From NCBI GenBank assembly GCA_963831155.1, contig CAWHOY010000005.1, positions 186,001-250,000 of the forward strand: a stretch of DNA of 64,000 nt. The letters are read 5' to 3'. A model generated the notes under the pieces. The model was not told the origin of the DNA. It worked only from the letters and a program-made list of their open reading frames with translations, and made no database searches. Of the stretch, positions 60,478 through 64,000 are shown piece by piece (the stretch's first letter is position 1; each line of letters begins with the position of its first letter). The position numbers and the translations under genes are program-made. This DNA comes from CAVRXQ01 sp963831155 (lineage in GTDB: Bacteria; Actinomycetota; Acidimicrobiia; Acidimicrobiales; Bog-793).

Positions 60478-61721
60478 CAGATGGCCTCCTCTGCGCCCTC
60501 CGCCGCGCGCAACCACGCGACGGGCTGTCCGTGTACGACGCGTTCGCCGGGCAGCACCAACAGCCCGGCTAGCCGACCGGCGAACGCCGAGCGGATCTCC
60601 GACGTGCCCGCCCAACCGATCAGGTCGCCGACGGCGATGTGCAGCGGATCGTTCTCGTCGCCGGCGCTGAGCTTCGGCGCGGCGTGCGCGTACGTCTCGA
60701 CGGGGCGGAACGGTCCGGTCGCCGGCGAGACGATCATCCGCTCGAAGATCTCGTAGTGTTCGACCGCCTGGCGCTCTTCGGGCGGGATGACCTCCACCGC
60801 CGCGCCGAGTGCGGCGACGAGCGATTCGAGTTCGATCGGCGTCGCCACCGACCACGCCGCCACGGTGTCCTGGGGGAGTCCGCGCTTTACCAGACCGGTG
60901 AGCACGCCGCCGGGCCCGAACTCGACGAAGGTGCGCGCACCTGCGTCGAAGAGCGTCTCGAGGCTCTGTCGCCAGCGGACTGGCGCGGTGAGTTGCGCTG
61001 AGAGCAGCCTCGAGAACTCTGTCCCATCGGCGTGCGGCCTCGCGTCGACGTTGGCGACAACTTCCGGTTCGGACTCGTGGAATGTCACCGTCGCGAGTCC
61101 CTTGCGCAACCGGTCGCGAGCCGAGGCCATCAGCGGCGTGTGGAAGGCACCGCCGACGGGGAAGGAAAGGACGCGTTTCGCGCCGCGTTGCTTGGCGAGG
61201 TCGGCGGCGCGCTCGATCGCCTCGCCCTCGCCGGCGATGACGACTTGTCCCGGCGCGTTGTAGTTCGCTACCCAGACCTCGCCTTCGGCGAGTGCGCAGA
61301 CCGCCTCGGCGTCGTCGTCGTCGAGGCCGAGGACGGCGACCATCGTTCCCGGGTTGTGCTCAGCGGCGTCCGCCATCGCCGCGCCGCGCTCGGCGACGAG
61401 ATAACAGCCGTCCTCGTACGAGAGCGCACCGGTCGCGACGAGCGCGGTGTACTCACCGAGGCTGTGGCCGGCGCAGAAGGCTGGCTCGAGGCCGAGTCGC
61501 TCGGCGGCGTCGAGGACGACGCAGCTCGTGACGAAAGTCGCCAACTGCGCGTTCGCCGTGTTGCGCAGGGTCTCTTCGTCAGATTCGAGGATGAGCCGGC
61601 GCACGTCCCGCCTCACGACCTCGCTCGCCTGGTCGACGAGTTCAAACGAGGGGTGCTCCGACCACGGTGCGCCCATACCTGGCCGCTGCGAGCCCTGGCC
61701 AGGAAACGTGAACGCGAGCAA
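60477..61721 (-). CDS. fabD: Malonyl-CoA:ACP transacylase with C-terminal biotinyl-carrier-like extension
   Basis: FabD loads malonate onto ACP. The core (1 to about 312) has FPGQGSQRPGMG, the active serine 87 in GHSLGEYTALVA and His194 in GAFHTPLMAS. Residues about 313-414 are beyond the usual FabD length. They read IVSPATGPFRP, then AVGDLIGWAGTSEIRSAFAG, then VLPGERVVHGQPVAWLRA, like a biotin-carboxyl-carrier hammerhead domain, but the lysine of AMKLMNEI is replaced (position about 371 is Ala). TTG 61721 has AAAGGGGG seven bases upstream. First gene of the fab operon. Confidence 0.94.
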   Translation of the reverse strand: MLAFTFPGQGSQRPGMGAPWSEHPSFELVDQASEVVRRDVRRLILESDEETLRNTANAQLATFVTSCVVLDAAERLGLEPAFCAGHSLGEYTALVATGALSYEDGCYLVAERGAAMADAAEHNPGTMVAVLGLDDDDAEAVCALAEGEVWVANYNAPGQVVIAGEGEAIERAADLAKQRGAKRVLSFPVGGAFHTPLMASARDRLRKGLATVTFHESEPEVVANVDARPHADGTEFSRLLSAQLTAPVRWRQSLETLFDAGARTFVEFGPGGVLTGLVKRGLPQDTVAAWSVATPIELESLVAALGAAVEVIPPEERQAVEHYEIFERMIVSPATGPFRPVETYAHAAPKLSAGDENDPLHIAVGDLIGWAGTSEIRSAFAGRLAGLLVLPGERVVHGQPVAWLRAAEGAEEAI

Positions 61722-61800
61722 GAAATAGCCCCCTTTGGCTGAAGTCGTGGCGGGCGCGACGCCAGGAGTTGGACCCCGGTGGTCAGCCGATGGTTACGTT

Positions 61801-61809
61801 TTGTCCACA
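61801..61809 (+). promoter_or_regulatory. DnaA-box-like nonamer upstream of fabD
   Basis: TTGTCCACA is identical to the DnaA box consensus of high-GC actinobacteria. It lies about 80 bases upstream of the fab operon start, in the gap to the convergent side of the dehydrogenase gene. A single box may arise by chance. Confidence 0.35.
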
Positions 61810-61846
61810 GTACGGAAAACAACGCTCCGGCGCATGGAACACCGGG

Positions 61847-62782
61847 TCAGTACCCCAATTCGACGTCGACGATGCCTTCGAGGGGCTCGCCGTTTCCGAA
61901 ATGGCGGACGTTTGCCCTGATCCTCGCCTCGAGCAACGGCACGGTCATCTCGACCGTGTCGGCAGTGTGCGGTGTGATCAGGCAGTTCGGAAGTGCCCAG
62001 AGCGGGTGGCCATCGGGCAGCGGTTCGGGATCGGTGACGTCGAGGGCCGCCCGGGCGATCGTGCCGTTCTGCAAGGCGGCGACGAGGGCGTCGGTGTCGA
62101 CGACGGCGCCGCGGGCGATATTCACGAGCACACAGTCGGGTCGCATCGCCGCCAGCGCGTCGGCGTCGATCAAGCGCCTCGTCGTCGGCGTGACGGCCAG
62201 GGCGAGCACGACGACCAGAGCAGTGGAGAGAGCGTCCTTCAATGCGTCGACGCCCACTGTGCGGTCGGCGCCTTGCAGCGGCTCGGGGCGTTGGCGGACG
62301 ACCGTGATATCGGCGCGGAACGGTTGCAACAATCCGATCAGCGAGGCAGCGATGCCCCCGGCACCGACGATCGTCACCGGCTGGTCGAAGAGCGTCGTCG
62401 CTGCCGGGCGCCCCCACGACGCCGCGCGGGCGCGTTCGGGAAGGTCTCGCAGGCAGGCGAGCGCGAGGGCGAGCGCGTGCTCGGCGACCGGTTCCGCGTA
62501 GAGACCTTTTGCCGAAGTCCAGACACGGGTGTCGTCGATGATGCCGGCGTCGACGACGCGTTCGATTCCCGCCATCGGTAGCTGCACCCAGTCGATCGAC
62601 GGGTGCAGCTCCAAGACCTTTTTCAGCTCGGGGACGGTCCGAGGAGCCAAGTCGGTCCAGATGAGGGCGTTCGGCTCGTCAGAGAGCGAAGTAGGTACGC
62701 CGCCGCCTGCTCCAATGGCGTTGTCCATCAACCCGTCCGCGACGGGGCCGACGGCGACGCGGGCCGTCCGTGAGTCAGTCAA
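61847..62782 (-). CDS. D-isomer-specific 2-hydroxyacid dehydrogenase
   Basis: An NAD-dependent dehydrogenase of 311 residues. The Rossmann motif is VTIVGAGGIAASLIGLLQPF, and the catalytic Arg, Glu and His lie in VNIARGAVVD, LDVTDPEPLPDGHPL and LITPHTADT. The substrate is not clear. TTG 62782 lacks a Shine-Dalgarno; an in-frame ATG 18 codons later (MDNAIGAGG) is a less likely alternative because the first residues look like a beta strand (RVAVGPVADG). Divergent from the VOC gene. Confidence 0.88.
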   Translation of the reverse strand: MTDSRTARVAVGPVADGLMDNAIGAGGGVPTSLSDEPNALIWTDLAPRTVPELKKVLELHPSIDWVQLPMAGIERVVDAGIIDDTRVWTSAKGLYAEPVAEHALALALACLRDLPERARAASWGRPAATTLFDQPVTIVGAGGIAASLIGLLQPFRADITVVRQRPEPLQGADRTVGVDALKDALSTALVVVLALAVTPTTRRLIDADALAAMRPDCVLVNIARGAVVDTDALVAALQNGTIARAALDVTDPEPLPDGHPLWALPNCLITPHTADTVEMTVPLLEARIRANVRHFGNGEPLEGIVDVELGY

Positions 62783-62924
62783 TCGGGGGTGCCGAGCCGA
62801 GGTTCACGGCCGACATCGTGGTCATCGCGTCGCAGCAACCGCAAGCGAGGTGCTCGCACGGCGGATCGCTTCGGCGAGTGTTCGGCGCGTAACGACACGA
62901 CAGGGATTCGCGTACGGTGCGGCC

Positions 62925-63395
62925 ATGCCACCCATCACTCCATTTCTTTGGTTCCACGGCGACGCCGATGAGGCGGTGGACCATTACGTCTCGATTTTTC
63001 CGAATTCGCGCCGAATCAGCGACAGCGCGTACGGACCGCGCATGCCCCTTCCCGAGGGGACGACGCTGACCGTTGTATTCGAGCTCGACGGCCAACCGTT
63101 CATCGCGCTGAACGGCGAACCGGACTTCCCGTTCACGGCGGCGGTTTCTTTCGTCGTCGGCTGCGAGACCCAGGAAGAGGTCGACTACTACTGGGAACGC
63201 CTCCTCGAGGATGGTCAGCCTTCGCAGTGCGGCTGGCTCACCGACCGCTACGGGCTCTCGTGGCAGGTCGTGCCGAACCGCCTCGGCGAGCTGGTCAGCG
63301 ACCCCGATCCTGATCGTGCGAATCGCGCACTCGAAGCGATGATGAAGATGGTGAAGATCGACCTCGCCGAACTCGAGGCAGCTGCCGCCGGATGA
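62925..63395 (+). CDS. VOC family protein (PhnB/3-dmu-9_3-mt type)
   Basis: A 156-residue glyoxalase-fold protein of the PF06983 type: TPFLWFHGDADEAVDHYVSIFPNSRRI, then QPFIALNGEPDFPFTAAVSFVVGCETQEEVDYYWERL and CGWLTDRYGLSWQVVPNRLGEL. Members bind metals or small ligands; true activity is rarely known. ATG 62925 has no strong Shine-Dalgarno (GTGCGGCC). Confidence 0.9.
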   Translation: MPPITPFLWFHGDADEAVDHYVSIFPNSRRISDSAYGPRMPLPEGTTLTVVFELDGQPFIALNGEPDFPFTAAVSFVVGCETQEEVDYYWERLLEDGQPSQCGWLTDRYGLSWQVVPNRLGELVSDPDPDRANRALEAMMKMVKIDLAELEAAAAG

Positions 63396-63457
63396 GGGCG
63401 ACTGGAAAGTCGCCAGGCGCTGAGGAGCGAAATCCGGGCGAGGTACCGTGAAGAAGA

Positions 63458-63540
63458 GCCCGGATGACGGAACGGTAGACGTGATGGCCTCAAAAGCCAT
63501 TGTCCGCAAGGGCGTGTGGGTTCGAATCCCACTCCGGGCA
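63458..63540 (+). tRNA. tRNA-Leu (anticodon CAA)
   Basis: The 83-base gene folds as a class II tRNA. Acceptor stem GCCCGGA pairs with TCCGGGC, followed by discriminator A at 63540. The D loop has GGTAGA, and anticodon stem ATGGC/GCCAT encloses the loop CTCAAAA with anticodon CAA at 63491-63493. A variable arm (TGTCCGCAAGGGCG) and the T loop TTCGAAT in GTGGG/CCCAC complete it. CCA is not encoded. It reads UUG codons. Confidence 0.96.
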
Positions 63541-63551
63541 CTGCGAGTCCT

Positions 63552-63575
63552 TGACCCCATTTAGTGGACCACGTT
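63552..63575 (+). mobile_element. Possible insertion-sequence terminal inverted repeat
   Basis: TGACCCCATTTAGTGGACC (63552-63570) starts 12 bases after the tRNA. It resembles terminal repeats of IS3-family elements, which often read TGA, a C-rich part and TAGTGGAC. No transposase is visible, and the partner end would lie beyond the window or be lost. Confidence 0.3.
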
Positions 63576-63622
63576 TTATGACAACGCGGCCGTGGCGAGG
63601 ACTCGCCAAACGGGGCCAGTGG

Positions 63623-63994
63623 TCACGATCCGCCCTCGTCTTCCGCGGTGTTCGCTAGCGGCGCGAGCCAACTTCCTCCGTCGGCGAAGCGATTCTCGAT
63701 CGCTCCCGGCCCTAGTGGCACGTCGATGTAGTCCTCAAGGAAGATCGCAATCGGCTGCTCGAGGGATCCTCTCAATCGTTTGATTTGCGATCTACCAGTG
63801 GCCGAAGGCTCTGTGCGACCTGCCTTGCCCGAGCGACCGCAATGGGCCAACTCAGTGTGACCTGAGTTTCCCGGTCGCAGTGACTTTCGACTCTGGCACC
63901 ACGCTCCGTCTTCGTGAAATTTGGAACGAACTGCAAGCGTGTGCGGAACGACGGACAAAGGGGGCGCTGAGCAGCGGGAGGAGAGGCACGACAT
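63623..63994 (-). CDS. Weak hypothetical frame at the window end
   Basis: A leftward frame of up to 123 residues. I do not recognise it. Only the last 50 residues (SLEQPIAIFLEDYIDVPLGP, then GAIENRFADGGSWLAPLA) look protein-like; the rest is rich in Ser, Arg and Cys without coding bias. It may be a gene remnant next to a tRNA. Nothing else is seen from 63576 to 64000. Confidence 0.25.
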   Translation of the reverse strand: MSCLSSRCSAPPLSVVPHTLAVRSKFHEDGAWCQSRKSLRPGNSGHTELAHCGRSGKAGRTEPSATGRSQIKRLRGSLEQPIAIFLEDYIDVPLGPGAIENRFADGGSWLAPLANTAEDEGGS

Positions 63995-64000
63995 GGATCG

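Noticed and set aside
63592..63783. 63-codon plus-strand frame after the tRNA
   Set aside because: Arg/Ser-rich without coding bias or Shine-Dalgarno.

Overview
The window is GC-rich bacterial chromosome with strong G/C preference at third codon positions. Gene order and families (rimP-nusA-infB-rbfA-truB-ribF-def-fmt, infC-rpmI-rplT-pheS-pheT, Ku with LigD-type ligase and polymerase, a discrete fab operon, a DUF1844 gene divergent from infC) point to an actinobacterium. Acidimicrobiia is my tentative guess; it is inferred from gene content, because no rRNA gene is present.

Region by region. 1-1.3 kb: a DUF1800 protein. 1.6-10.9 kb: a long co-directional translation and RNA-modification operon (rimP, nusA, infB, rbfA, truB, a ribF-like FAD synthetase, def, fmt, rpe, a cold-shock-like protein). 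10.9-17.2 kb: a DUF1844 gene divergent from infC-rpmI-rplT-trmH-pheS-pheT. 17.1-21 kb: a hypothetical gene and two malic enzymes of different families, divergently transcribed around an intergenic region with two inverted repeats. 21-26.4 kb: DUF1206 protein, FtsH, ICMT-like methyltransferase, cyclase family, PhzF family. 26.7-30.1 kb: bacterial NHEJ (Ku, separate polymerase and phosphoesterase-ligase genes). 30.2-44.1 kb: an amine-use region (NTF2-like protein, epimerase, aminobutyraldehyde-type dehydrogenase, choline-kinase-like protein, dimethylglycine oxidase-like flavoprotein, APC permease, GABA aminotransferase, PotADBC polyamine ABC transporter). 44.1-49.1 kb: ABC export genes. 49.2-55.7 kb: ECF sigma factor with a membrane DUF4349 partner, KimA-like APC permease, DUF1003-like and FUSC membrane proteins. 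55.7-61.7 kb: operon fabD-fabH-fabG-acpP-fabF-UbiB kinase. 61.8-64 kb: 2-hydroxyacid dehydrogenase, VOC protein, tRNA-Leu(CAA) and a tail with a possible insertion-sequence end.

Three signals stand out. First, translation starts: genes are often coupled through 4-base N-TGA overlaps, and at three of these (truB, a TrmH methyltransferase, the UbiB kinase) the only nearby start is CTG; fmt and infC look to begin at ATT and ATC. Second, two direct repeats made of gene 3' ends flank cassettes: an aldehyde dehydrogenase 3' fragment (36.6 kb, copy of the gene end at 33.2 kb) and a natB 3' fragment (44.1 kb, copy at 46.9 kb). Third, protein architecture: FabD has a C-terminal biotinyl-carrier-like domain without the lysine, and RibF lacks the riboflavin-kinase signature. 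No CRISPR array, rRNA, phage or intact transposase was seen.
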